The notes under the pieces were generated by a model that searched no databases, was not told where the DNA came from, and worked only from the letters and a program-made list of their open reading frames with translations. Positions 49,864-59,333 of a stretch of 64,000 nucleotides of DNA are shown piece by piece. The stretch is from Bacteroidota bacterium (GTDB lineage: Bacteria; Bacteroidota; Bacteroidia; Cytophagales; Cytophagaceae). The translations under genes were made by a program, and so were the position numbers. Positions within the stretch are counted from its first letter, which is position 1, and each line of letters begins with the position of its first letter. Where the stretch lies: contig JAEWAY010000036.1 in the NCBI GenBank assembly GCA_023391415.1, positions 62,001 to 126,000 on the forward strand, written 5' to 3'.

Positions 49864-51738
49864 ATGAGTAAAGATCGTTTTTTCGCGCTTTTTTTTGTTC
49901 TATGCTTTTTTTGTTTCAAGACCCATGCTCAGATATCCGTACATCCATTAATCAACAATCCGGCACAGCAAAATGAACCGGACCATAGCCGTCATCGCGT
50001 AGCGGCGACTCCTATCGATACCCTGCCTTTTTTTGATGACTTCGCGGGTTATACCGGTCAGCCGGATCCCGCGAAATGGGAAAAAGAGGGTGGAGTATGG
50101 ATCAATAATTCCTATGGGGTGAATCCGCCTTCCATCCATGTCGCTACTTTCGATGGACTCAACTACAAGGGCGCGCCATACAATCCTTCCAATCAATACG
50201 CGCGAGGCCAGGCCGACCGACTTACCTCCGTTCCACTGAACCTATCCGGTTATACAGCGGGAGACTCTCTTTATCTGAGCTTTTTCTGGCAGGCCGGAGG
50301 CTTGGGAGAGAATCCGGACCCATCGGATGGAGATTATCTCAGACTCGATTTTAAAAACTCTTCCAATATCTGGACGACGGTATGGCAGGCGCAGGACATT
50401 TCCACGCCTTTTATACAACATATTATGCCGATTCTGGACCCGCTTTATTTCCACGAGAGCTTTCAGTTCCGCTTTCAAAACTACGGAAGTACCGCCGGCG
50501 CGTACGATGTATGGAATCTGGATTACGTGCTTCTCAGTCCCGGACGAACCAAAGCCGATACCAACTACGCGGATATGGCCATTCAAACATCTCCCGGCTC
50601 TATTCTGAAAGACTATTCCGCCCTGCCTTACCTGCAGTTTTTCAATCATCTGGACAACGTGGTCAAAGACAAGCTGTCTTTCAGGGTATACAATTTCAGT
50701 ACTCCGGATGAACTATATCTGATGGACAATCCTCCGGAAAAGCTCAACAGGCTGTTGGACGCCACGACAGGCGATGTCCTTGACGAATTTATCGTACAGG
50801 GCTACGCCTTTGGGAAAACCCACAATACCATCGACTGGACACCGGACTATGATCCTCTCCGCGGCATGGACAAGCCCATGATACTAAAATACGTCATCGA
50901 TCCGGAAGTCACGGACTCCTCCCTGTTCAAAGCCAACAATATGGTCAAGGACTCCACCTTTCTGCTCAACTACATGGCCTACGACGATCATAGTATCGAG
51001 GCGGTATTATCCCTTGAAAATATCAAAGCCGAAGTCGGTGTGCAGTATACTTCCCTACAACCCGACTCCATCATCGGAATCGCTATCGACTTCCAACCGT
51101 ATAGAAACACGTGGTACGACATGCCTCTGGAGATATGCCTCTGGAAATCACTTACCGCCGGAACAGACTCCGAAGACCTGATCGCCTCACATGCAACCCG
51201 GCTCTCCTATTCCGACGCGAACTCCATCGCGAAGTTTTATTTTGATAAACCCTATCGGGTAGATGGCAGCTTTTATATAGGATTTAAAGGCGATTTCACC
51301 AGTAAGATCATTGATATCGGCTTTGACATACACAACAATACCAAGGATAAAATCCTATATAAGGAAAGCACTAGAATCTCCTCCACCACCTGGCAAAACT
51401 ATCCCGCCACCGATATTGACGGCAGTGTTCTCATACGTCCTATTTTCGGTGGAGCGCATTACGCGGCGATGCCTCCAATGGGAATCACACGAACGCTTGA
51501 AGTCCTTCAGGCGAATATTTTCCCAAACCCTTCGTCCGGCAACGTATCCATCAGTGGTCCCGTGCAAAAACTGACATTATACAACGCCGCCGGAATGGAG
51601 ATCATGACGGAGACCTACTCAGGCACAGACGAAACACGGGTCATTGAGCTCAGCCGTCTGCCAGCCGGAATATACTATATGCTGCTCTCAGGACGCGATA
51701 GCTTCACTACCAAAAAACTGATTCTGACCGACAACTGA
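49864..51738 (+). CDS. Secreted protein with T9SS C-terminal sorting domain
   Basis: This 624-residue protein has a signal peptide (MSKDRFFALFFVLCFFCFKT then HAQ), a beta-rich N-terminal part (about 60-240) resembling a concanavalin-like fold (FFDDFAGYTGQPDPAKWEKE), a long middle region of unknown function, and a C-terminal type IX sorting domain (IFPNPSSGNVSISG to KKLILTDN). I see no catalytic motif. It would be exported by the Por/T9SS system and attached to the surface. I chose the ATG at 49864 as the start of the signal peptide. It is 118 bases after the second PASTA gene, and convergent with the M50 protease gene. Confidence 0.88.
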   Translation: MSKDRFFALFFVLCFFCFKTHAQISVHPLINNPAQQNEPDHSRHRVAATPIDTLPFFDDFAGYTGQPDPAKWEKEGGVWINNSYGVNPPSIHVATFDGLNYKGAPYNPSNQYARGQADRLTSVPLNLSGYTAGDSLYLSFFWQAGGLGENPDPSDGDYLRLDFKNSSNIWTTVWQAQDISTPFIQHIMPILDPLYFHESFQFRFQNYGSTAGAYDVWNLDYVLLSPGRTKADTNYADMAIQTSPGSILKDYSALPYLQFFNHLDNVVKDKLSFRVYNFSTPDELYLMDNPPEKLNRLLDATTGDVLDEFIVQGYAFGKTHNTIDWTPDYDPLRGMDKPMILKYVIDPEVTDSSLFKANNMVKDSTFLLNYMAYDDHSIEAVLSLENIKAEVGVQYTSLQPDSIIGIAIDFQPYRNTWYDMPLEICLWKSLTAGTDSEDLIASHATRLSYSDANSIAKFYFDKPYRVDGSFYIGFKGDFTSKIIDIGFDIHNNTKDKILYKESTRISSTTWQNYPATDIDGSVLIRPIFGGAHYAAMPPMGITRTLEVLQANIFPNPSSGNVSISGPVQKLTLYNAAGMEIMTETYSGTDETRVIELSRLPAGIYYMLLSGRDSFTTKKLILTDN

Positions 51739-51745
51739 TCCAGGA

Positions 51746-52882
51746 CTAGTTCATTATAAACACAAAAGGCTGAGGACTAAAAGAAAGTATAAACACCAAA
51801 ATAGCGAACCACCCCAATAATTTTCTTCCGGTTCCAAGTGGTTTTTCAGAAATAGCGCCTGGATGCTCTGTACCTAGGAAACGCCCGATAATAAAGGCGA
51901 ATACAAAATATCCCATAAATCCGCGCCAATCAGGCATCCATTCCGCGATAGCGTACTGAGTCACAAAAACAAGTACCGTTATCAACAGGTTGTTGACCTT
52001 ATTGTCCGTCAACCTTGAAAAGAAGGATATATAAACCAATATCAGATAGATAGGAGCGAATATCAGAAAGTTATCGAAGCTCGCGAGCGGAATAAAATCA
52101 TCCAGTATCGGTGTATTGAAAAAACCTACTCCGCCAATCGTGACCAGTATCGTATAAAATATCGCTGAAACCAGCTTATGCCTTTTTCTACCCAAAATTC
52201 CATACAGCACATGACCTCCATCCAACTGACCGATAGGCAGCAGATTGAGCGCGGTAAAGAATAAAGCTATAAATCCAGCCATCAGCAAAGGATAATGGAT
52301 CATTTCATAACGATGCGGAATTCGGGATTTATCCTCCACCAATACCTCTTCCATAATCTTAAACAGCAGATTGTCGCCAACCGCCAGCACGGCTACCGAA
52401 TCGTTGGGTAAATCCTGAAACACATGCTCCGCGTAATGTTCGCCATACTGCTCATAATCCTTGTGAATAGAATATAGATAATCCAATGGAGGAAGTGTCA
52501 GAAAAGCGTAAACGAGTATCCCGAAGGCGACGACAAAACCCGCCAGAGGTCCCGCGATTCCGACATCGAAAAACTGCTTTTTGCTCTGAGGCCTGCTTTG
52601 AATCCGTATAAAAGCGCCCAAGGTGCCGATCAGCCCGATAAAAGGAATAAAATAAGGGAGGCTTGTTTTGATCCGATACAACCTGGCCGCTATATAATGT
52701 CCAAATTCATGCACGGTAAGAATCAACAGAAAAGGAATGGAAAATTTCATTCCGGAAAAAAAGAATTCGTTCATGTCCTTTACCGGTAGTCCCAGAAAAT
52801 GAGCGCTAAAAAAAGTACAGGTACCAAAAGTCGCCAGAAGCAGCCCGGCGTGTATCAGAAAGGTTTTTAATTTATCAGGCAT
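51746..52882 (-). CDS. Site-2 protease family (M50) intramembrane metalloprotease
   Basis: This 378-residue membrane protein has the zinc motif LTVHEFGHYIAARLY (H-E-x2-H, about residues 56-70) in one helix and the second ligand motif NLLPIGQLDGGHVLYG near residue 215. It has eight or so membrane helices and a periplasmic or luminal loop (about 135-190). Family members cleave membrane-embedded regulators, such as anti-sigma factors. It belongs to the FtsH-independent plant EGY-like M50B branch rather than RseP, since no PDZ domain is seen. Its ATG overlaps the HAD gene stop by 8 bases. Confidence 0.92.
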   Translation of the reverse strand: MPDKLKTFLIHAGLLLATFGTCTFFSAHFLGLPVKDMNEFFFSGMKFSIPFLLILTVHEFGHYIAARLYRIKTSLPYFIPFIGLIGTLGAFIRIQSRPQSKKQFFDVGIAGPLAGFVVAFGILVYAFLTLPPLDYLYSIHKDYEQYGEHYAEHVFQDLPNDSVAVLAVGDNLLFKIMEEVLVEDKSRIPHRYEMIHYPLLMAGFIALFFTALNLLPIGQLDGGHVLYGILGRKRHKLVSAIFYTILVTIGGVGFFNTPILDDFIPLASFDNFLIFAPIYLILVYISFFSRLTDNKVNNLLITVLVFVTQYAIAEWMPDWRGFMGYFVFAFIIGRFLGTEHPGAISEKPLGTGRKLLGWFAILVFILSFSPQPFVFIMN

Positions 52883-53519
52883 TTTTTAACAATTCAATAA
52901 TGGAGTTGGGAGAAGGTTGCACATGCAGGGTAAGCAATCCGGCATGAGAGGCTCCCTCAAGATTTGGCGGCATGTCATCCAGAAAAACAGTCTCCTCCGG
53001 ATTCAGCCGACTATCTTCACATACGTGTCTGTAAATACCGACATCAGGTTTTACCATGTCAATCTCATAAGAATAATACACCTTGTCGAACAAATCTTTC
53101 AAATCAGGCACTCCGCAATTCCTGGATAGAATATTATTTACCTCAAGGATGTGGGTAAAATTGGTATTGCTCAATAAGTAAAGACGGTATTTCTTTCTAA
53201 GACGGGTCAAAAGCTCTATCCTCTCCCGGGGAATATCCATCAATAGCGCGTTCCAGGCCTGCCGGACATCTTCTTCATCCCGGCCGGGACAAAGCGAAGA
53301 CCGGACCAGGCTAAAAAATCCCTTTTCATCAAGACGGCCGGTCTCAAACCGATAAAACAGGTCTTCCTTCTTTACGAAAGACAAGGTTTCCTCATAGCTC
53401 AGGTCAGCCAGTCTGGCCAGCGCGTTATAGGTCCTGTCAAAATCAATATTGATGATTACTCCACCGAGATCAAAGATCAGGTTTCTTACTTTTGAGAATT
53501 CCAATTCCATATTAGCCAT
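52875..53519 (-). CDS. HAD-family hydrolase (YihX-like phosphatase)
   Basis: This 214-residue protein has HAD motif I as LIFDLGGVIINIDFDR (nucleophile D near residue 16; the second Asp is Gly, as in YihX), motif II LLSNTNFTH, motif III lysine in YEIDMVKPDVGIY and motif IV FLDDMPPNLEGA. YihX dephosphorylates alpha-glucose-1-phosphate; whether this protein does so is not known. The start is uncertain: the ATG at 53519 (MANMELEF) follows GGGA, and 53510 is an alternative. It is the first gene of a pair with the M50 protease. Confidence 0.88.
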   Translation of the reverse strand: MANMELEFSKVRNLIFDLGGVIINIDFDRTYNALARLADLSYEETLSFVKKEDLFYRFETGRLDEKGFFSLVRSSLCPGRDEEDVRQAWNALLMDIPRERIELLTRLRKKYRLYLLSNTNFTHILEVNNILSRNCGVPDLKDLFDKVYYSYEIDMVKPDVGIYRHVCEDSRLNPEETVFLDDMPPNLEGASHAGLLTLHVQPSPNSIIELLKNA

Positions 53520-53565
53520 ATTCCCGTCAAAGGGACAAATATACACAAGATTTAAATGCTATCCC

Positions 53566-55815
53566 TCAGGAAACCGCTTCGCTGGCGCCCGTCTTTCGCG
53601 CGGAATTCATAACCGCCCGGATTTCGAAGAAACTCACCTCGTCGCCAAGCGCTCCCTTGACCTGAGAGATCGATTCATGCCCCGCGGAAAGCGCGCGGCG
53701 GATTTTAGCTACTTTATCCATCTCCACCAGTTTTTCGATCGCGATATCGCCCGACAAAACAAATCCGCTTAAATGGCTCTCGATGGTACTTATAGCCAGC
53801 GAACGTTCTTCCGCGATCGCGGCGATACTTTTTCCTTCTTGAAACAATCTCAGTGTGAGCCGCTTGCTATCTCCTTTCTCATATTTAGGTTCACTTTTCG
53901 CGATGGCAGCCAACCTGTTCTGTAGCTCCAGCCGCGCCAGGTTTCTACGACTCGCTATCGAGGACATAATATCCATGACTTCTTTTCCCTCATGTCTTTC
54001 CCGAACGATTATCTCTCCTTCCTCCAGACGCTCCAGCATGGTTTGCAGGATCTGACGCAACAGGACAAGTTCCGATAAATACTTTTTTACCTTCGCCTTG
54101 TTTTTCATCCGGGAGTAATGCTCATCAAGCGGCCTGACCAAATTTTCCCGTATCATGTTTGTAAAATACTTTACCGCGGCGTTCGCCCTCTCACAAACAC
54201 CGCTATCAAATTGTTCCTGATTGCAGGCGAACATTTGCTCGAGTTGAGCGACAAATTTCGTGGCGGTCGCCATTATCTGGCTGGTCTGGGCAACCAGCCC
54301 GGAAGACAACTCCCTGGCATCCTCTATCGCGGGAATTTTTCTGTTGTCCATTTCCTTGTGAAACGTAAATACCGCGTATTGCATTCTGGTGAAGCTAAAT
54401 ACACCCAGCAGCGTATGCTTTATAAAAGCCTGTCGCGCGTGAACCAGCTCCGTACGCAGACTTTCCTCCACTATCTCCGCCTTACTCCATTCCACCACCT
54501 CCGTATCCGTCATCACCGCCTCCGGCGTAATCTTTGAAAACAATATCAGCCCGGCCAGTGAACGCAAGCGGCTCAGAGCCACATAAACCTGACCCGGCGC
54601 GAAGGCGTGGCCAGCGTCGATAATCGCCCGGTCAAAAGTAAGCCCCTGACTTTTATGAATTGTAATCGCCCAGGCCAGCCGGATCGGATACTGAGAAAAC
54701 GTACCGAGCACCTCCTCTTCGATCCGGTCATTTTCCTTATCGAGTACATAGCGTATATTTTCCCAGGATTCTTTTCCTACCAGCAGTTCCTCCTCTTCTC
54801 CCTCAAACGCGACGCTAATCTGATCTTCCCTGATTTTCTTGACCGTCCCCAATTTACCGTTGAAATACCTCTTTCGTTCACTACTGTCGTTTCGGACAAA
54901 CATGATTTGAGCACCCTCTTTCAAACGAAGATTTTCCTCAACCACGACCGTATTGGAGTTAAATTCACCTTTTACTTCCGCCTTAAATGAATGTAACCGC
55001 CCGGGCAACCTGTCCAGTTCCGTCTGATTGATCGCGTGCGCCCGGGCGTTATGCGAAGTCAGCGTAATATATGGTTCCGCGCCTTCGGGCTTAAAACCCG
55101 GTCGATAAAAAGAGTTCAGAAAACGATAGTCTTCTTCCGCCAGCGTGTTGGCTCTTGTCAGATTCAGAATCCGGATAAAATCCTCATCGCTCTGCCGGTA
55201 AATCTTTTTCAACTCGAGGCTAAGCGGTGGCGCTTCAGCGAAAACCCTCGCGTTAAAGAAGAACTGCCCGTCATAGTATTCTTTAAGACGCGTTTTATCC
55301 GAATCGGATATTACCGGAGGCAATTGAAACAAGTCGCCTATATACACAACCTGTACTCCGCCAAAAGGAAGATCGTTTCTTCTTCTGACAAAGCGAAGCA
55401 CGACATCGATAGCGTCCAACATGTCTGGTCTCACCATGGAAACCTCGTCAATAACCAGCACTTCCATCTCCCTGATCAGTTCCCTTTTCGCCCCGCTCAA
55501 ACGCAGACGACTCAACAAGGTATTACGATCATATATGGCTTCCTGATAACTATCTCCTCTCAGCCTGGATAACGCGGGAACATAGGTTCCAAGCGGAAGC
55601 TGAAAAAAAGAGTGAATAGTTACCCCACCGGCGTTCATGGCCGCCACGCCTGTCGGCGCCACAACTACCAGTTTCTTATGACTGTTTGACCTGATGTATT
55701 TGAGAAACGTCGTTTTGCCTGTACCCGCCTTTCCGGTTACAAACACGTGTTTCGTAGTACAATTGACAAATTCGATGGCAAGGTCAAAATACGTATTCGT
55801 CTGATCCGATTTCAT
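53566..55815 (-). CDS. PIF1-like DNA helicase with C-terminal HTH-like domain
   Basis: This 749-residue superfamily 1 helicase has Walker A VFVTGKAGTGKTTFLKYI (about 24-41), APTGVAAMNAGGVTIHSFF (motif Ia, about 51-69), the Walker B region MEVLVIDEVSMVRPD, GDLFQLPPV (motif III) and AWAITIHKSQGLTFDRAI (motif V), then VYVALSRLRSLAGL (motif VI). It ends in a helical region and an HTH_40-like element (about 660-735, with LFQEGKSIAAIAEERSLAIS). PIF1 helicases unwind 5'-tailed DNA and help with G-quadruplexes and recombination intermediates. The start is the ATG at 55815. Its 210-base upstream region divides it from the phosphate operon. Confidence 0.93.
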   Translation of the reverse strand: MKSDQTNTYFDLAIEFVNCTTKHVFVTGKAGTGKTTFLKYIRSNSHKKLVVVAPTGVAAMNAGGVTIHSFFQLPLGTYVPALSRLRGDSYQEAIYDRNTLLSRLRLSGAKRELIREMEVLVIDEVSMVRPDMLDAIDVVLRFVRRRNDLPFGGVQVVYIGDLFQLPPVISDSDKTRLKEYYDGQFFFNARVFAEAPPLSLELKKIYRQSDEDFIRILNLTRANTLAEEDYRFLNSFYRPGFKPEGAEPYITLTSHNARAHAINQTELDRLPGRLHSFKAEVKGEFNSNTVVVEENLRLKEGAQIMFVRNDSSERKRYFNGKLGTVKKIREDQISVAFEGEEEELLVGKESWENIRYVLDKENDRIEEEVLGTFSQYPIRLAWAITIHKSQGLTFDRAIIDAGHAFAPGQVYVALSRLRSLAGLILFSKITPEAVMTDTEVVEWSKAEIVEESLRTELVHARQAFIKHTLLGVFSFTRMQYAVFTFHKEMDNRKIPAIEDARELSSGLVAQTSQIMATATKFVAQLEQMFACNQEQFDSGVCERANAAVKYFTNMIRENLVRPLDEHYSRMKNKAKVKKYLSELVLLRQILQTMLERLEEGEIIVRERHEGKEVMDIMSSIASRRNLARLELQNRLAAIAKSEPKYEKGDSKRLTLRLFQEGKSIAAIAEERSLAISTIESHLSGFVLSGDIAIEKLVEMDKVAKIRRALSAGHESISQVKGALGDEVSFFEIRAVMNSARKTGASEAVS

Positions 55816-55975
55816 ATAATTATTCGCATAGTGGTTAAAAATACTAATATACTAATGTTTTGGGAAAGACCGTAAACGAACATATCCTCTGATACGCGGT
55901 AATTATCATGTCAGTCGCTAACTATTATTTTTAAAAAATACTTAACCTATATACTCTACTATCTAAATAGAATTA

Positions 55976-55983
55976 TATATTTG
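55976..55983 (+). promoter_or_regulatory. Possible -7 element of the phosphate operon
   Basis: TATATTTG matches TAnnTTTG exactly and lies 42 bases before the porin start. No clear -33 motif is visible, as expected if an activator (for example a PhoB-like regulator) helps. I cannot identify a Pho box. Confidence 0.5.
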
Positions 55984-56025
55984 CATTAGTCTATTAAACC
56001 TATAGTCATTAAATAGATCGCAGAG

Positions 56026-57405
56026 ATGTTTAAGACACAACAGAAGCTTCATTACTTTTTTCCCGCTATCCTTTTTTCACAGAAAGTAAAGGTCTTCATA
56101 TTAATATACTACCTGACGCGACTATTTTCAACCGAGGCCGCCGCGCGAAAAATCAGCGATAAGGACTCTGTGAGTTATGAGGAGTTTACCATTGGACTTG
56201 AGTTTCGGCCCCGAACTGAATTCAGAAATGGTTACAGAGAGCTCAGGAACGACACGACCAGTCCCGCGTTTTTTACTGATCAACGAAGCCGGCTGAATAT
56301 TACCTATCTGCGGCAAGGATTTATATTTCATACTTCTGTGCAGGATATCCGAATCTGGGGAGAAGACGATCCCCGGTCAACAGGAGGTACGCTTCAAGTT
56401 TTTGAAGCGTATGTGGAAACAGATCTTTCCAAAGACGTTTCCATACGAATCGGCCGGCAGAAAATCATGTATGACAACGAGCGGTTGTTCGCGCGGAACA
56501 ATTGGCGGCAAAATGGCGGCGCGCATGACGCCGCGCGTTTTATATACACCAACCACAGGATATCAAGTGAATTGATCGGAGCGTATAATCAGAATCAGGA
56601 GCGATTTTCGGGAACGATCTTTAATCCCGAGTTCAAAAATTACAAAGTTCTGTTAGCGCACTTTTTGCTATACCCGCTTACCGATAAACTTAGCCTGACT
56701 TCGATCAACGCGATGGATGGTTATCAGCGGCCAGATTCACGGGCTACCACCTCGCGCTTCACAAGCGGCGGTCGGGCTACCTATGTTCATAAACGCCTTG
56801 TTCTGACACTCGCCGCTTATTATCAATACGGCAGAACACCAAATAACCAAAAACTTCAGGCTTACTACTACCAGCCCGAAATCCAATACTCGGCCTCCGC
56901 TCCTCTTCGTTTCCGCCTTGGAGCGGAAGTATTCAGCGGCGACAATGGTAAAAGGAATTCCGACATATCACGTTCATTCGACGCGTTGTATGGAGTCAAT
57001 CACCGCTTCCTTGGTTCCATGGACTTTTTTACCCGTTTTCCGGCTGATTTCAACCACGCGGGCATCATCGCCCCTTATTTCTTCGTGTTCCATAATCTGG
57101 GCGAAAAGCTGACGATCCGCGTCGACGAACATGTATTCTTTACCCAAAACCATTTTGTACACAATGGTCAGGTCATTCATCCCTACCTCGGTTTTGAAAA
57201 CGACCTTCTATTGCTATACAGACCCGGAAAGGCCACAGAGATTCAACTTGGATTTTCCTACGCGCTTGTTACAAAACCCATGACCTATATTAAAGAAAGC
57301 GGAAACCATAAACTATTTCATACCTGGGCGTTCATGATGATCACATTTCAACCCGAACTATTCAGTTTCAGGCGGGGGACCTTACCAGTGATCAAATCAT
57401 CGTGA
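56026..57405 (+). CDS. Outer-membrane porin, alginate-export/OprP-like beta-barrel
   Basis: This 459-residue protein has a hydrophobic N-terminus (about 10-40) and a beta-barrel of repeating amphipathic strands (for example LNITYLRQGFIFHTSVQDIR and TSGGRATYVHKRLVLTLAAY). The pattern, with IRIGRQKIMYDNERLF near residue 145, fits the alginate-export/outer-membrane porin family. Placed 42 bases before pstS, it probably lets phosphate cross the outer membrane, as OprO/OprP do elsewhere, though the families differ. The start is the ATG at 56026. Confidence 0.85.
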   Translation: MFKTQQKLHYFFPAILFSQKVKVFILIYYLTRLFSTEAAARKISDKDSVSYEEFTIGLEFRPRTEFRNGYRELRNDTTSPAFFTDQRSRLNITYLRQGFIFHTSVQDIRIWGEDDPRSTGGTLQVFEAYVETDLSKDVSIRIGRQKIMYDNERLFARNNWRQNGGAHDAARFIYTNHRISSELIGAYNQNQERFSGTIFNPEFKNYKVLLAHFLLYPLTDKLSLTSINAMDGYQRPDSRATTSRFTSGGRATYVHKRLVLTLAAYYQYGRTPNNQKLQAYYYQPEIQYSASAPLRFRLGAEVFSGDNGKRNSDISRSFDALYGVNHRFLGSMDFFTRFPADFNHAGIIAPYFFVFHNLGEKLTIRVDEHVFFTQNHFVHNGQVIHPYLGFENDLLLLYRPGKATEIQLGFSYALVTKPMTYIKESGNHKLFHTWAFMMITFQPELFSFRRGTLPVIKSS

Positions 57406-57447
57406 ATCATACCTCCAGATTCAACAACCAATTAAAAGAACAAAAAT

Positions 57448-58443
57448 ATGAACAAGTTCACACGTTACTCCATAGCTACGCTAACGTCCATCTTCCTGCT
57501 GACCGGATTATCCGGTTGCGATAGCCCCCAGTCCTCGCGAGGCCACGCATCCGGAGACTCAGACCAACTGAAAGGTACCATATCGCTTTCCGGAGCCTTC
57601 GCTCTGTATCCGCTGGCCAATATCTGGGCCGAAGAGTTTTCGAAGATCCACCCCGATGTACGCTTCAACATATCGGCGGGAGGCGCCGGCAAAGGAATGT
57701 CCGACGCCTTGTCCGGGATGGTCGACCTGGGTATGTTTAGCAGAGAGGTCAAAGAAGAGGAAAAGCAAAAAGGCGCCTGGTGGATCGCGGTATCCAGAGA
57801 CGCCGTATTGCCAACCGTCAACGCGGCCAATCCGGTATGGGCGACATTGAAGGAAACCGGACTCTCAAGAGACGAATTTGAAGCGATCTTCATTACCCAG
57901 ACCATCACGACATGGGGACAGGCTACCGGTAGCCCATCTCAGGAAAAAATCAACGTATATACACGCTCCGACGCCGCGGGAGCCGCCGAGATATGGGCCT
58001 TGTATGCCGGCGGTCAAAGCCAGGAATCACTTAAAGGTCTTGGCGTATATGGCGATCCGGGGCTCGCGGAAGCCTTGAAGAAAGACAGAAACGGGATTGG
58101 CTTCAACAACATTATATACGTCTACGACCTGCATGGCAAACAGAAATACGAGGGCATAGAAGTAATACCTATCGATATCGACAACAATGGAAAAATTGAC
58201 GAGAATGAAAAGTTCTATGACAATCTCAACATCCTCACAGCGGCGATCGCGGAAGGCGAATATCCCTCTCCCCCCGCCCGTGAGCTTTATTTTGTCTCCA
58301 AAGGGAAGCCTGAAAACAAGGCGATTATCCTGTTTATCGAATGGATTCTTACCGAAGGACAGAAATATGTTCCGGAAGCCGGATACATACAATTGACCAG
58401 AGAAAACATTGAGTCTGAACTTGCAAAACTACAACTTAAATGA
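57448..58443 (+). CDS. pstS: Phosphate ABC transporter substrate-binding lipoprotein
   Basis: This 331-residue protein is the periplasmic phosphate-binding protein of the Pst transporter. It has a lipoprotein signal (lipobox LSGC, Cys24) and a type II binding fold with ISLSGAFALYPLANIWAEEF (about 46-65), INVYTRSDAAGAAEIW (about 169-184) and the anion-binding loops. IDIDNNGKIDENEKF (about 247-261) is an EF-hand-like loop that could bind calcium. The stop overlaps the pstC start (ATGA). The start is the ATG at 57448. Confidence 0.93.
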   Translation: MNKFTRYSIATLTSIFLLTGLSGCDSPQSSRGHASGDSDQLKGTISLSGAFALYPLANIWAEEFSKIHPDVRFNISAGGAGKGMSDALSGMVDLGMFSREVKEEEKQKGAWWIAVSRDAVLPTVNAANPVWATLKETGLSRDEFEAIFITQTITTWGQATGSPSQEKINVYTRSDAAGAAEIWALYAGGQSQESLKGLGVYGDPGLAEALKKDRNGIGFNNIIYVYDLHGKQKYEGIEVIPIDIDNNGKIDENEKFYDNLNILTAAIAEGEYPSPPARELYFVSKGKPENKAIILFIEWILTEGQKYVPEAGYIQLTRENIESELAKLQLK

Positions 58444-59330
58444 CTTCCGTACGCTCCCTCAAGAACGCGTTCTCAAACGGCTGGATGGCGATCGCGGTAG
58501 CCATGATCCTGCTCCTGCCATTCGCGCTGGTTACCGGACTGGTCTGGAAAGCCATTCCGGTACTCGCGTCGACTCCGCTTTTCGAGTTACTCTTCTCCGA
58601 CAACTGGCAGCCCGGGCAGGCGAAATTTGGTTTTCTAGCCTTTATTGTCAGTTCCGTCATGGTTTCTTTTATTGGGATCCTTATCATGATTCCTTTGGGC
58701 TTATTGCCGGCGATTTACCTTACTCAGTTCGCGTCCCGACAATTTCTATCCATTATACGTTCGGTCATTGATGTACTGGCGGGCATTCCTTCCGTAATTC
58801 ACGGCGTCTGGGGCGTATTGATCGTGGTCCCTTTTGTCGGCGACTATCTCGCCCCCCTATTTGGCAGGGAATCCGCCGGCTATACCATCATCGCGGGAGG
58901 AATCGTATTGGCCGTTTCCGTACTGCCCTACGTACTGCATATGCTGCTGGAAGTCTTCCGGACCATCCCCATGGAGCTCAAGGAAGTATCCCTCTCCTTA
59001 GGAACCACCTACTGGGAAACCATTAAAAAAGCAGTGCTTAAAAAAGCCAGTCCGGCCATCATCGTCGTGTATGTCTTGGGCTTATCCAAAGCTTTTGGAG
59101 AAACCATCGCCGTATTGATGGTAGTTGGCAACGTTCTTAAAATTCCGGAAAGTCCTTTTGACCCTGGTTATCCTTTGCCAGCGCTCATCGCCAACAACTA
59201 TGGAGAGATGCTGTCTATTCCCATGTACGATTCAGCGCTTTTATTTTCAGCCCTATTGCTATTCCTGATTGTATTTCTTTTCAATCTGACAGGCCGGTTT
59301 ATTATTTCCAGAACAAAAACACTTTATTAA
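58440..59330 (+). CDS. pstC: Phosphate ABC transporter permease PstC
   Basis: This 296-residue inner-membrane protein has six helices in the standard PstC/CysTWA permease order. The binding-protein-dependent transport signature (EAA-like loop) is ELKEVSLSLGTTYWETIKKA (about 180-199), and IIGILIM-type helices and GFAETIAVLMV-like SKAFGETIAVLMVVGN (about 217-232) are recognisable. With PstA it forms the phosphate channel. The start ATG at 58440 overlaps pstS by four bases, and pstA follows three bases after the stop, so the order pstSCAB is fully coupled. Confidence 0.93.
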   Translation: MTSVRSLKNAFSNGWMAIAVAMILLLPFALVTGLVWKAIPVLASTPLFELLFSDNWQPGQAKFGFLAFIVSSVMVSFIGILIMIPLGLLPAIYLTQFASRQFLSIIRSVIDVLAGIPSVIHGVWGVLIVVPFVGDYLAPLFGRESAGYTIIAGGIVLAVSVLPYVLHMLLEVFRTIPMELKEVSLSLGTTYWETIKKAVLKKASPAIIVVYVLGLSKAFGETIAVLMVVGNVLKIPESPFDPGYPLPALIANNYGEMLSIPMYDSALLFSALLLFLIVFLFNLTGRFIISRTKTLY

Positions 59331-59333
59331 TCC

